Shown here: positions 1 through 8,006 of the stretch, in pieces
Layout: each line of letters opens with the position of its first letter
Position numbering within the stretch: position 1 is the stretch's first letter
DNA from: Marinobacterium lacunae
GTDB taxonomy: Bacteria; Pseudomonadota; Gammaproteobacteria; Pseudomonadales; Balneatricaceae
Assembly (NCBI RefSeq): GCF_000705555.1
Contig: NZ_JMQN01000059.1
Location: forward strand, 1 to 64,000
Reading direction: 5' to 3'
DNA: 64,000 bases
Position numbers and translations under genes: made by a program
Notes under the pieces: model-generated
The model's database searches: none
Told to the model about the DNA's origin: nothing
Seen by the model: only the letters and a program-made list of their open reading frames with translations

Positions 1-1
1 G

Positions 2-268
2 GCTGCTCAGATAAGAATAGAGGATCAGCCCGGTATCGCGGACTTAATCACATGTTCCCTAGCTTCAAAGCAGCCCGGTTTTTTGGGCGTGGAATCAGCA
101 CGAGAGAGCGTTGGAATCACCGTTTCATATTGGTCTGACCTTGAGCCCATTAAGCAATGTAAAGCAAATGCTGAGCACCAGCTAGCGCAAAGGTTAGGCC
201 ACGAAAAGTGGTATTCATCATTCAAAACCCGTATATCGAAGGTAGAGCGTGACTACGGTATTGAATAG
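2..268 (+). CDS. Antibiotic biosynthesis monooxygenase (ABM) family protein, 5'-truncated by window edge
   Basis: The frame is open from base 2 to the stop at 268, so the start lies outside the window; the 88 visible residues are the C-terminal part. The stretch GFLGVESARE, then GITVSYW and, later, EKWYSSF and VERDYG match the C-terminal half of small ABM-domain proteins, which are dimeric ferredoxin-like folds acting as cofactor-free monooxygenases or heme-degrading enzymes. The substrate cannot be told. A TTG at 83 could start a short ORF, but similarity continues upstream of it. Family call fairly secure, function unknown. Confidence 0.65.
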   Translation, partial: AAQIRIEDQPGIADLITCSLASKQPGFLGVESARESVGITVSYWSDLEPIKQCKANAEHQLAQRLGHEKWYSSFKTRISKVERDYGIE

Positions 269-389
269 TCCGGTGAGTGCCGTGGCATCTGCTGGGTACT
301 TTGGTGTTCTGCGCTTCGGTAGGGTGTATCACGCATAATTTCAGCCGTTTAGTACCGAGTTGCGGGTAGGAGCAACTCTTGGGGGAACA

Positions 390-872
390 GTGAAAATTAG
401 GGAAATTTCAGATAAGGATATTGAGGCCGTCAGCGCATTGTGTATCGCGTCGTTTTCAAAAGCAGTCGCGGGTAGTTTGTCCGAGGAAGGTGTCTTAACT
501 TTCTCTAAGGTCGCCGCGGGTTATGCGTTCTTAAAGCGCATGAACGAAGGCAATGTGATGCTTGTTGCGGAATCTGGCGAGGAGATTGAAGGCATCATCG
601 AACTGAAAGATGGACGCCATATTGCGATGTTTTTCGTTAAACCTGAAAAGCAAATGCAGGGTATTGGTAAGCAGTTGCTTTCATCGGTTTTAACATATGC
701 ACGGTTTGATACCGTAACCGTAAAAGCTTCTTTGTCATCTGTTCCTGCATATGTGAAGTATGGTTTCGAAATGGCAGGCGATATAGCCGAATCCTCAGGA
801 TTGGTGTATCAGCCCATGGAGTTCGAATTGAACAAGCCAGTCCAGCTAACCGCTCTCGCGGCAGCTGATTGA
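390..872 (+). CDS. GNAT family N-acetyltransferase
   Basis: A 160-residue protein of normal GNAT size. The acetyl-CoA-binding motif A is visible as FFVKPEKQMQGIGKQLL (Q-x-x-G-x-G/A), followed by a beta strand and PAYVKYGFE, the usual C-terminal Y/GF signature. GNATs transfer acetyl from acetyl-CoA to an amine on a small molecule or protein; the substrate is unknown. I chose GTG at 390 because the protein then begins at the conserved first strand (VKIREISDKD). A purine-rich stretch GGGGGA lies just upstream, although its spacing is short. A TTG at 360 in the same frame is possible. Confidence 0.75.
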   Translation: MKIREISDKDIEAVSALCIASFSKAVAGSLSEEGVLTFSKVAAGYAFLKRMNEGNVMLVAESGEEIEGIIELKDGRHIAMFFVKPEKQMQGIGKQLLSSVLTYARFDTVTVKASLSSVPAYVKYGFEMAGDIAESSGLVYQPMEFELNKPVQLTALAAAD

Positions 873-892
873 AGGAGACAGGGAGGGTTTAA

Positions 893-1507
893 ATGCTAGA
901 AATAGATCATCTCATGGTCGAGGTCCGTGATCCGCTAGAAGCTGCAAGCAATGTATCAGAGCGGCTTGGGTTGCCATATGCCTGGCCTTTAATGGAAAAG
1001 GAGGAATACACCAGTATCGGTGTAAACTTCGGTGATATAAATATAGAGTTCATAAACTTTAGAGTCAGGTTTGGAGTTAAAAATAAACAATTCACCGGGT
1101 TTAGTGGTATCGCATTCAAAACAGAGAGCAACCTGGACGAGGCTACCGACAGGTTAAGAGCGTCGGGGTTAAACTATCGGCTTGGTGAAACATGTGAAGC
1201 GCACACCACTGTCCCAATCGAAGATGGACAGGTTTTCCCGACGCTCTTTCTTGTAAAATATCACTTTGACACAAGTGGTTGGACTCAACGTCTGCAAAGC
1301 GAATTTACCGAGTGTCATGGTGGTAAATTTAATATCGGATGTTTTAAATCCCTAAAAGTTAATACGGAATTACCCTTTGGTTTGAAGGGGGAAAAAATTG
1401 CTTATGGGGACAGGAACCAAATAGTCTTTGAATCATCAAACGGTGAAGGCGTCGTTATTTCAGATTTGACAGAGAATTTGGATATTGTCATTGCACCTTT
1501 CAAGTAA
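893..1507 (+). CDS. VOC (glyoxalase/bleomycin resistance-like) family protein
   Basis: A 204-residue protein beginning LEIDHLMVEVRDP, the typical first strand of a vicinal oxygen chelate module, with His5 in a usual metal-ligand position. A second, weaker module follows. The length fits a two-module VOC or glyoxalase-like_3 protein. It starts 20 bp after the GNAT stop behind AAGGAGACAGGGAGGG, so the two are probably co-transcribed. Its bases are clearly A+T-richer than those of later genes (for example around 1030-1110), which hints at separate acquisition. Substrate unknown. Confidence 0.65.
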   Translation: MLEIDHLMVEVRDPLEAASNVSERLGLPYAWPLMEKEEYTSIGVNFGDINIEFINFRVRFGVKNKQFTGFSGIAFKTESNLDEATDRLRASGLNYRLGETCEAHTTVPIEDGQVFPTLFLVKYHFDTSGWTQRLQSEFTECHGGKFNIGCFKSLKVNTELPFGLKGEKIAYGDRNQIVFESSNGEGVVISDLTENLDIVIAPFK

Positions 1508-1576
1508 ACGCGTTTGCTGGGCAATTGGATAAGATGCTCGTCTATGAGATGGGCGTTGTGTAATAAGGAGATAACG

Positions 1577-1993
1577 GTGTTAAAGCCCGTAATTCAGGAA
1601 GAAACGACAGGCTGCGGAATTGCGTCGACGGCCAATATTCTGGGTAAAACCTACGCGGAAATGAAGTCCATGGCGAACGCTATGGGTATCTATGCCGAGG
1701 ACAAGGCGCTTTGGTCCGATACGCAATATGTCAGAACGATGTTGTCCAGTGCTGGCGTCGAGACATCTTCTGAAGAAACGCCGTTTGTATCATGGGATGC
1801 TCTGCCTGATCTGGCACTACTCTCCATAAAACACCACCAGCAAGAAGGCAAAAATTTCTGGCATTGGGTGGTCTTCAGGCGTCTGGATGGCCAAGCGTTT
1901 GTCTTGGATTCAGCCAGTTACCTACCTTCAAATATTCGAACGGACTTCGATGACATGCAGCCCAAGTGGTTCATTGAGGTTCTGAACACTTAA
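1577..1993 (+). CDS. C39-like papain-fold cysteine peptidase domain protein
   Basis: A 138-residue protein. It carries ETTGCGIAST near the N-terminus (candidate catalytic Cys), FWHWVVF (His) and FVLDSAS (Asp), in the order and spacing of peptidase C39 or BtrH-like papain folds. It has no signal peptide or transporter domains, so it stands alone. GTG 1577 is chosen because AAGGAG lies 6 nt upstream; the frame is open further upstream but with no ribosome site. Role unknown: it could be a peptidase, an acyltransferase or an inactive relative. Confidence 0.55.
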   Translation: MLKPVIQEETTGCGIASTANILGKTYAEMKSMANAMGIYAEDKALWSDTQYVRTMLSSAGVETSSEETPFVSWDALPDLALLSIKHHQQEGKNFWHWVVFRRLDGQAFVLDSASYLPSNIRTDFDDMQPKWFIEVLNT

Positions 1994-2070
1994 GCCTCTA
2001 TAAGTCGCTCCCGTTGGTCACTTTTGCGCTTATTTACAGCCCCTGTGGGGGACTAGGAGATATATACCCA

Positions 2071-2586
2071 ATGTCGAAACTCGCCGTACTGTTTGCAATC
2101 ACGTTCACCTGTTTGAGCTCAGGCCCGTTGTTGGCCGATGATGTTAAGCAACGCGCGCAGGAGGCCGCCGCTTCTCGATTCCTGTTGAGTGATAAGGGAG
2201 ACGCGTTTGACAAAGAGACAAATTTGACCTGGCAGCGTTGCAGTGTAGGAACAACCTGGAAGGATGGGGCAGGATGCATTGGGGCACCGAAGTTAATGTC
2301 CCTTAAAGATGCCAAACGCTTTGCCGAGCAAGCAGGCGAGGGATGGCGTGTGCCGACGATCGATGAGTTATACAGCCTTGTTGAACAGGAATACGACGAT
2401 CCTGCCATCAATTCAGTTGTCTTCCCGAATGTGAAAGAGTCAAGCGAGGGGGCTCCCTATTGGACGGTCACACCCATAGATGAAATGCCTATGCTTATAT
2501 ATTTCGTGGATTTTATGACGGGTAGAGTAGATGGTCATACCGAGGGGTTTTCGTTAGCGGTACGTCTTGTCCGTAGTGGAAAATAG
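2071..2586 (+). CDS. Secreted Lcl C-terminal domain (DUF1566) protein
   Basis: A 171-residue protein with a signal peptide (MSKLAVLFAITF..., probable cleavage after LLA before DD) and a Lcl/DUF1566 domain. Recognisable parts are DKETNLTWQRCSVG, the central GWRVPTIDELYSL and the end FSLAVRLVRSG. Such domains resemble C-type-lectin or FGE-like folds and sit in exported proteins of unknown binding role. ATG 2071 is chosen over the upstream frame extension because TAGGAGA lies about 10 nt upstream and the signal peptide starts here. Confidence 0.7.
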   Translation: MSKLAVLFAITFTCLSSGPLLADDVKQRAQEAAASRFLLSDKGDAFDKETNLTWQRCSVGTTWKDGAGCIGAPKLMSLKDAKRFAEQAGEGWRVPTIDELYSLVEQEYDDPAINSVVFPNVKESSEGAPYWTVTPIDEMPMLIYFVDFMTGRVDGHTEGFSLAVRLVRSGK

Positions 2587-2640
2587 AACCTCAGCGTACT
2601 CTCACGGCCCAACTGTCACACGAGTATAGGAGCACCAATC

Positions 2641-3006
2641 TTGGCAACGTATATTCATATCACGGCGGCACTCTGGGCGATTTTGGCCGGTGTCAGTCAG
2701 CTTCTGGGTGAAAAGGGAAGTACGTTTCACCGCGCCCTTGGTTGGACATGGATGTTGGCGATGACAGTCACGGCGATCTCCTCATTTTGGCTGACCGGGC
2801 TTATGAATCTGTTCTGGGGCTACAGCCCAATCCATCTGCTTTCGCTCTGGGTATTGGTGTGCGTGGTGGTATCTGTGATGTCGGCACGTGCGGGTAATAT
2901 CAAGCGACACAAGGCCTTTGCAGTCGGTGCATTCTGGGGCGTAATTGGCGCGGCTATCGGCACGTTAATGCCGGGGCGATTAATCCATCAGTGGCTTTTT
3001 GGTTAA
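2641..3006 (+). CDS. DUF2306-like four-helix inner-membrane protein
   Basis: A 121-residue, very hydrophobic protein with about four transmembrane helices. It starts HITAALWAILAGVSQLL, and FHRALGWTWML matches the conserved H-R-x-x-G-W of DUF2306 membrane proteins. IKRHKAF is the second conserved basic loop. TTG start at 2641 behind GGAG (about 8 nt). Family members have no assigned reaction. It overlaps nothing essential; the next gene starts 19 bp after its stop. Confidence 0.65.
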   Translation: MATYIHITAALWAILAGVSQLLGEKGSTFHRALGWTWMLAMTVTAISSFWLTGLMNLFWGYSPIHLLSLWVLVCVVVSVMSARAGNIKRHKAFAVGAFWGVIGAAIGTLMPGRLIHQWLFG

Positions 3007-3025
3007 CAGGTTTGTGTATCGCGTT

Positions 3026-3544
3026 ATGAGTCAGTCTAAAACACCTAACTACCTCAGTTGCTACAGCCCGCAGGTTCAGCATCAGGCGAAGGCTTTGCTG
3101 GATGACAACAAAAGCGGTGCATGGTTGCTGAGAAGGTATCCGAGCGTGCATGAGCTTTCATCTGAGAAGGCGCTGTATCAGTACGCGCAGCAGATCAAGA
3201 ACCAGTTCATGCGCAGTTCGTCACCGATTAGCAAGGTGGTGTACGACGACAAGATTCACATCATCAACAATGCGTTAGGCCTGCACACCTTTGTTTCGCG
3301 CGTGCAGGGCAGCAAGCTGAAGGCAAAGAACGAGGTTCGCATATCGTCGCTGTTTCGCAAGGTGCCTGAACCGTTTTTGCGGATGATTCTGGTACATGAG
3401 TTGGCGCATCTGCGCGAAAAGAGTCACGACAAGGCGTTCTACAAGCTTTGTTGCTACATGGAGCCTGACTATCATCAACTGGAGTTCGAGTTGAGGTTAT
3501 ACCTCTGTCACCGTGACCGCTATGGCGATTTGTGGGGCGCCTAA
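3026..3544 (+). CDS. YgjP-like zinc metallopeptidase (M48/DUF45 family)
   Basis: A 172-residue cytoplasmic protein with the zinc-peptidase motif HELAHLREKSHDKAFY: HExxH plus a downstream His in the typical YgjP/DUF45 arrangement. It is followed by the C-terminal YHQLEFELRLYL block. Family members are WLM/SprT-like gluzincins of mostly unknown substrate. ATG 3026 fits the length of relatives; an upstream GTG at 2999 would overlap the DUF2306 stop. Probably a single-gene unit. Confidence 0.75.
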   Translation: MSQSKTPNYLSCYSPQVQHQAKALLDDNKSGAWLLRRYPSVHELSSEKALYQYAQQIKNQFMRSSSPISKVVYDDKIHIINNALGLHTFVSRVQGSKLKAKNEVRISSLFRKVPEPFLRMILVHELAHLREKSHDKAFYKLCCYMEPDYHQLEFELRLYLCHRDRYGDLWGA

Positions 3545-3669
3545 GGGTATAGAGTGGCCTCGGTAGTGAGGCGTCATTTTGCCGCGCTTGTGGATTGGAT
3601 GATTCTTCGCCCTGATTTGGTACACTGCGCGCTTTCTGAAAACGCATGAAGACTGCACGAGGAAATTGA

Positions 3670-4059
3670 ATGCGCTTGGTGATCCGACTTTTCTTTAGGC
3701 TGCTGCGCCGCTTGTTGATGCCCTTTATGCTGATCTATGCAGCACTGTCCAAACCGAAGCCGATTACGCGCGACGAGAAGGCTCAGTCCCAAGTGGACCA
3801 GGACTGCCGTTCACTTACGTTGTATCAGTTTGCTACCTGTCCTTTCTGCATCAAGGTGCGCAAGGAGATTCACCGCCTGGCGCTGCCGATCGGCATGGCC
3901 AATGTGCAGCGTGATGCCGAAGCGCGTCAGGCGCTGGAGCAGGGCGGTGGCCGCGTAAAGGTGCCGTGCCTGAAGATTGAGCACGATGATGGCCGTACCG
4001 AGTGGGTGTACGAGTCGTCCGATATCAACAACTATCTACGCCAGCGCTTCGCACCCTGA
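3670..4059 (+). CDS. Membrane-anchored glutaredoxin-like protein
   Basis: A 129-residue protein. A basic, hydrophobic N-terminus (residues about 5-27, likely one membrane segment) is followed by a glutaredoxin fold. It carries FATCPFCIKV with a CPFC redox pair, VKVPCLKI (cis-Pro strand) and YESSDINNYL. The CPFC site would support thiol-disulfide exchange facing the cytoplasm. ATG 3670 follows GAGGAAATTGA. The gene is closed by a good terminator at 4068-4102. Confidence 0.75.
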   Translation: MRLVIRLFFRLLRRLLMPFMLIYAALSKPKPITRDEKAQSQVDQDCRSLTLYQFATCPFCIKVRKEIHRLALPIGMANVQRDAEARQALEQGGGRVKVPCLKIEHDDGRTEWVYESSDINNYLRQRFAP

Positions 4060-4067
4060 ACGCTGGG

Positions 4068-4102
4068 CAGAACTGGTCCTCAAGTGGGGCCAGTTCTGTT
4101 TT
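4068..4102 (+). terminator. Rho-independent terminator after the glutaredoxin gene
   Basis: The arms CAGAACTGG and CCAGTTCTG pair with extra G:C pairs inside and are followed by TTTT. It lies 8 bp past the glutaredoxin stop and separates it from the convergent minus-strand operon. On the minus strand the hairpin is not followed by T residues, so it acts for the plus strand only. Confidence 0.8.
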
Positions 4103-4107
4103 AGCCA

Positions 4108-4542
4108 CTAACGCTTTCCCGCTTTTTTTCGTACCCATTTCACCACCCGCCCGATCAGCGGCATGCCATCCATGATTAGGCTGCCATCCCAGTAGTCGTA
4201 ATGACGGTTTATCTTACCCTCGGCGTTAATCTCGATATGGCTTACCCCTTCGGCGTAGATCGCCTTGGTGATCTTGCTGTAGGCGCTGAAGTCCCATAGC
4301 AGGTAGCCTCCTCTGGGTGTGGGGGCGATCTGTTTGACCTTGAACTGGATATTCTCGAGGCTTTCGAACATATCCGTCATCACCGCACGGTAGCCTGCCT
4401 TGTCGCGGGTGTGGTTAAACGGGTCTTTGAACTCTACATCCTCAGCCAGCAGCGTCAGCATCGAGTCCATATTTTCAGGGCTCAGTGCCTCAAGCAGTGA
4501 GGCATATTGCGTGAGCAGATCTTTATTCTCGGTTTCGGTCAT
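4108..4542 (-). CDS. NTF2-like / SnoaL-like domain protein
   Basis: A 144-residue soluble protein with an NTF2-like fold: an N-terminal helix, LAEDVEFKDPFNHTRDKAG, a central GGYLLWDFSAYSKI and HYDYWDGS. This is the pattern of nuclear-transport-factor-2-like proteins of the sunlight or singlet-oxygen regulon clusters. It is the last gene of the five-gene minus-strand operon and starts 4 bp after the SDR stop. No catalytic residues can be assigned. Confidence 0.7.
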   Translation of the reverse strand: MTETENKDLLTQYASLLEALSPENMDSMLTLLAEDVEFKDPFNHTRDKAGYRAVMTDMFESLENIQFKVKQIAPTPRGGYLLWDFSAYSKITKAIYAEGVSHIEINAEGKINRHYDYWDGSLIMDGMPLIGRVVKWVRKKAGKR

Positions 4543-4546
4543 GGTG

Positions 4547-5314
4547 TCAGGCCGTCAGTTTCCGTACCAGTGGAAAGTACCATGCATAGGGCAGGCAGCG
4601 GAGCAGTTTAAGCACGGAGGTGAAGCGTGCCGGGAAGCTGATCTCGAAACGGTTCGATGTCAGCCCTTTCAGGATCCATTCGGCGGCCTGCTCCGGCTCT
4701 ATAAGCGCCGGCATAGTGAATTCGTTCTTGTCTGTAAGTGGCGTGCGGACAAAGCCCGGGTTTATCAGGCGCAGATCAACGTGTGTGCCGGCCAGATCGA
4801 GCTTAAGCGCCTCCGCGAGGTTGATCAGCGCCGCTTTGCTGGCACCGTAGGCGGCCGCCGTTGGCAGACCGCGATAACCGGCCACCGAGGCCATGATGGC
4901 GATCTGCCCCTGGCCACGCTTAAGACAGTATTTCAGGCTAGGGTCGAGTGAGCGCAGTGTACCGATCAGATTGGTACGCATAAGCGCTTCAACACGCTCG
5001 GCGCTGAACTCCTGCGCTGTAAATGGATCGTGAGTGCCTGCGTTAAGGATAATCAGGTCAGGAAGCGCGTTTTGGCCTTCCCACTGCTTAAAATATCCCT
5101 CGATTGCTCCCTGGTCGGTCACATCGAGCGGGCAGGGGGTCAGTGTTCCGGGCATCCTCTCTAGTTCGTGCACCAGCTCATCCAGCGCCTCGCCCCGTCG
5201 GGCGCTGGCATAGACGTGTACTCCTTTCTGGCAAAGCGCACTCGCCAGTGCCCGGCCGATCCCCTGGCTTGCCCCGGTAACCCAGGCGGTTTTCCAGTTG
5301 TGTGCGTTATTCAT
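4547..5314 (-). CDS. SDR family NAD(P)-dependent oxidoreductase
   Basis: A 255-residue classical short-chain dehydrogenase. It has the cofactor-binding TGASQGIG (13-20), the NAG strand (91-93), catalytic Ser143 and the Y-x-x-x-K pair Tyr156/Lys160 (YGASK). Arg residues after strand 2 (ASARR) suggest NADP(H). The substrate is unknown. It starts 3 bp after the DUF3833 stop and is followed at 4 bp by the NTF2-like gene, so the genes are translated as one operon. Confidence 0.85.
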   Translation of the reverse strand: MNNAHNWKTAWVTGASQGIGRALASALCQKGVHVYASARRGEALDELVHELERMPGTLTPCPLDVTDQGAIEGYFKQWEGQNALPDLIILNAGTHDPFTAQEFSAERVEALMRTNLIGTLRSLDPSLKYCLKRGQGQIAIMASVAGYRGLPTAAAYGASKAALINLAEALKLDLAGTHVDLRLINPGFVRTPLTDKNEFTMPALIEPEQAAEWILKGLTSNRFEISFPARFTSVLKLLRCLPYAWYFPLVRKLTA

Positions 5315-5317
5315 GGT

Positions 5318-5893
5318 TCACGCCTCCAATTGACAGCTCGGACGAAGGGGCCGTGCGGGTGTGTCACTGATACGGTGAATGGCCAAGGTTATCTCGCCAA
5401 CATCAATACCAAACTTCGTCATGCGGGTGCGGTTGATCAGGTGGTCCTCGCTGACCAGATAGAGCCAGTCATCGAGGGCGAGATCGATGCTATCGCCATC
5501 ATCCAGCGCGACTTTAAGCACGTACTGCCAGTTCAGTGTATTACCGGCAATAACGCCTTCGGCTTCGCCGACCACATCGCCTGCGCGGCCGGTCAGCCTG
5601 TTTTCCTGTTGCTCAAGTTGCCAGCAGCGCCACTGCTCTTCACCGTCATTGAAATGAAACTGTTCATCGAGAACCCCGCGCTTTCCGTCCCATGCGCCCA
5701 CAATATTGGCAGTGAAGCGGCGTATAACCTCGCCCGAGCGGTTCTGAACGATACCCACGGCCATCAACTGACCATTGAAGAATGAGGCGGGATCGAACGC
5801 GGGCTGGCTATAGCGGTAATGCTCGACAGTGGTGCTGCAGCTTGCCAGTGTGAACAGGCTCAGTAGCGTCAATGTGCGGGTCAGTATGTTCAT
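5318..5893 (-). CDS. DUF3833 family outer-membrane lipoprotein
   Basis: A 191-residue protein. The signal peptide has the lipobox LASC (Cys at about 19), so it is a lipoprotein. FFNGQLMAVGIVQNRSG, the F/W-rich strands and the TKFGIDVGEITLAI block are typical of DUF3833, a beta-barrel-like (lipocalin-type) family of unknown function. Its start overlaps the stop of the upstream gene by 4 bp (ATGA), which indicates translational coupling. Confidence 0.8.
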   Translation of the reverse strand: MNILTRTLTLLSLFTLASCSTTVEHYRYSQPAFDPASFFNGQLMAVGIVQNRSGEVIRRFTANIVGAWDGKRGVLDEQFHFNDGEEQWRCWQLEQQENRLTGRAGDVVGEAEGVIAGNTLNWQYVLKVALDDGDSIDLALDDWLYLVSEDHLINRTRMTKFGIDVGEITLAIHRISDTPARPLRPSCQLEA

Positions 5894-6393
5894 GACTCTC
5901 CCCTTAGTCGTCGGCTCAAATGTGGATACGAGCTGTCATCTGCCAGCCAGATCGCGATGAACGCTTTGGCAAACCGGGTATCGTCTATGTGCCCAATCGG
6001 TTGCTCGTTGAAGCGAAAGGTGCCGCCAGTGGCGGTAAGTTCGAAACTGAGACTGTCGCCTGGTGCTATTTCGCTGGGCCAGATTCGAGATAGTTGTTTC
6101 AGATGCAGATCACTCTGATCAGCCGGGAGCTCCGGTGCGACCTGCTGCAACTCATCCCGTGTGGCGTCGATCAGGTCGTCGCGCTCGATTGCCCGCAAAT
6201 AGTGAAGTTTGAGCAGCATAGGTGCGCTGATACCACGGTAGCGGCCATCGCCGGTATACAGCGCTGCATCGTAGATATCCCAGAACAGCACACTGAGTCT
6301 GGCTTCACCGACCAGACGATACTCGGTGTTGGCCAGCAAAGGCGTAGCGCCAAGTGTGAGTAGCAGGGTGACTAGACGGGCTACAACCTTCAT
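5890..6393 (-). CDS. Chalcone-isomerase-like periplasmic protein
   Basis: A 167-residue protein with a Sec signal peptide (cleavage near LLANTE). The conserved VGEARLSVLFWDIYDAALY and LKLHYLR segments match the bacterial chalcone isomerase-like (Chalcone_3) domain, which in bacteria is thought to bind fatty acids or lipids rather than isomerise flavonoids. It overlaps both neighbours by about 4 bp (stop/start), so it sits in the middle of a coupled operon. Confidence 0.75.
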   Translation of the reverse strand: MKVVARLVTLLLTLGATPLLANTEYRLVGEARLSVLFWDIYDAALYTGDGRYRGISAPMLLKLHYLRAIERDDLIDATRDELQQVAPELPADQSDLHLKQLSRIWPSEIAPGDSLSFELTATGGTFRFNEQPIGHIDDTRFAKAFIAIWLADDSSYPHLSRRLRGES

Positions 6394-6917
6394 AACGCCT
6401 CCGTTGCACGCTGGGTGCGGTCGAATTGTTGGCTGTACCGGAGCAGCGCTGGCAGCAGTAGCGCCCAGATGGGCATCAATACCAGCAGGCTAGTCGTCGT
6501 GGAGTACCCGAGTTCCACCGCGCCTAAGCGGGCGCCGAGTAGGTAACTGCCGCTACCGGCAATACCGCCAAGCAACGCAGCGAGATAGGGGTGTGGCGCG
6601 AGGGGCTTGAGGCTTTGGCGCAAGGTGGCGGCAAAGCAACACCACAGCAGCGCAAGCCAGAGGGGCGGCAGAACCGCCGTCGGGGTGAAATGAAAGACTC
6701 CGCCTAGCACCAGTAGTGTGTCTACGAGGTAGCCGAGTAATGCGGTGGCAAGGATTAATCTCAGCTCTGTGAGCCGGTCGCTATGAAGAAGCACATGGGC
6801 ACAGAGAAGAAGCATCAACCAAGGCACGCTCTGCTGCTGCCACAACACCGCAAGCCACCAGCACAGCTGAAAGCCGATCAGATTGACGACGATGTTGTCA
6901 CTTATGCCCGATTTCAT
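6390..6917 (-). CDS. DUF2878 family integral membrane protein
   Basis: A 175-residue protein with five to six hydrophobic helices. The N-terminal VVNLIGFQLCWWLAVL and the middle YLVDTLLVLGGVF are characteristic of DUF2878. It is the first gene of the minus-strand operon DUF2878, chalcone-like, DUF3833, SDR, NTF2-like. In other gammaproteobacteria these families sit with photolyase, Cfa and an ECF sigma/ChrR pair; here that part is missing. Confidence 0.75.
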   Translation of the reverse strand: MKSGISDNIVVNLIGFQLCWWLAVLWQQQSVPWLMLLLCAHVLLHSDRLTELRLILATALLGYLVDTLLVLGGVFHFTPTAVLPPLWLALLWCCFAATLRQSLKPLAPHPYLAALLGGIAGSGSYLLGARLGAVELGYSTTTSLLVLMPIWALLLPALLRYSQQFDRTQRATEAL

Positions 6918-7008
6918 CCGATGCCCCGCAACGCTCTTTACTCACATTACGTAGCGGGGCGCTTTTTGGTTTACGAGAGCGTGGATGAAGTGGAGCGGGC
7001 CGTCCCGA

Positions 7009-7878
7009 TCAGTTTTGGATCAGCTCAGGATGATGAAACAGAGGGCTCTCCTCTATGATCTGTGCCAGCCGGGTGGTTGCGGTATTCACCTTATCGGCGA
7101 TGAACAGCGTAGTGTCGGTCTGCGGCAAAGCGGGGAGACCATCGTCGATGACGACCAGACCAGGCTCCAGGGCAGACGCCGGACACACGCCGAGCCCGAT
7201 GCCGGCGCGAACAGCGGCGAGAACGCCGCCTCGACTGTGGCTGGTGAAGGTGATGCGATAGGGCCTGTCGATCCGTTGCAACGCCTTAGTCGCGGCATCC
7301 CGGTAAAAACAGCCCTCAGGAAACATGGCCAGCGGGAGGGTGTCTTGCACCTGTAACGGATGCCCCTCGGCCCCGACCCAAACCAATTGGTCGCGGCTGA
7401 GTCGTACACCACCGTCGGACAGCGCCGGCATTTCGACCAGTGCAAGGTCAAGCCGATCATCTGCGACCAGCGAGGCGAGGTAGCCCGGACGATGGTCACA
7501 GGTAACCTCCAGCTCCGCTTCCGGATAGCTCACGCCGTAGCTCTCAAGCAAGGGAGTCAGCGCGCGCGTAATGTAGAGGTCATGGGTACCGAGGCGTACC
7601 TTGCCGGTGATATCGGCATTTTGAAATCCACCCAGTATTCGGTCGTGCAGTGCAAGCAGCTGTTGAGCATGGGCCTTAAGCTGCTCGCCGGCGACCGTGA
7701 GCCTTACGCCATATTGGCCTCGTTGCAGCAAAGGCGCAGTTACCAAACCTTCCAATCGGTTCACCTGCATGCTGATGGTTGAGGGGGCACGATGGAGTCG
7801 ATTGGCGGCTGTGGTCAGGTTAAGAGTTTCTGCAACAACGACAAAAGTTCGCAGCAAAGTAATGGGGAGATCTGTCAT
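7009..7878 (-). CDS. LysR family transcriptional regulator
   Basis: A 289-residue regulator. An N-terminal winged helix-turn-helix (LLRTFVVVAETLNLTTAANRLHRAPSTIS in two halves, residues 9-37) is followed by a type 2 periplasmic-binding effector domain from about 90 (KVRLGTHDLY). It is transcribed divergently from the MFS transporter gene, with 128 bp between the starts. It probably controls that transporter and itself; the effector is unknown. Confidence 0.85.
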   Translation of the reverse strand: MTDLPITLLRTFVVVAETLNLTTAANRLHRAPSTISMQVNRLEGLVTAPLLQRGQYGVRLTVAGEQLKAHAQQLLALHDRILGGFQNADITGKVRLGTHDLYITRALTPLLESYGVSYPEAELEVTCDHRPGYLASLVADDRLDLALVEMPALSDGGVRLSRDQLVWVGAEGHPLQVQDTLPLAMFPEGCFYRDAATKALQRIDRPYRITFTSHSRGGVLAAVRAGIGLGVCPASALEPGLVVIDDGLPALPQTDTTLFIADKVNTATTRLAQIIEESPLFHHPELIQN

Positions 7879-8006
7879 GCTCAGAATTCAATATTATCGA
7901 ATGTAGAGATCAATATATATCGCTTTGTTGAATACTGGCAAAGGATTATTGTTGCCGCCTCGGTGCTATCTGCGTAGCGCCTGTCCTATTGAGAGGAGTC
8001 CTCTAA

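Noticed and set aside
1-3010. Run of small same-strand accessory genes that could be an integron cassette array
   Set aside because: The gaps were checked for RYYYAAC...GTTRRRY attC pairs and none were found; one gap is only 20 bp and several genes have their own ribosome sites.
6923-6965. GCCCCGC...GCGGGGC inverted repeat followed by five T residues on the plus strand
   Set aside because: The loop is 24 nt and no plus-strand gene ends upstream of it; on the minus strand no T-run follows.
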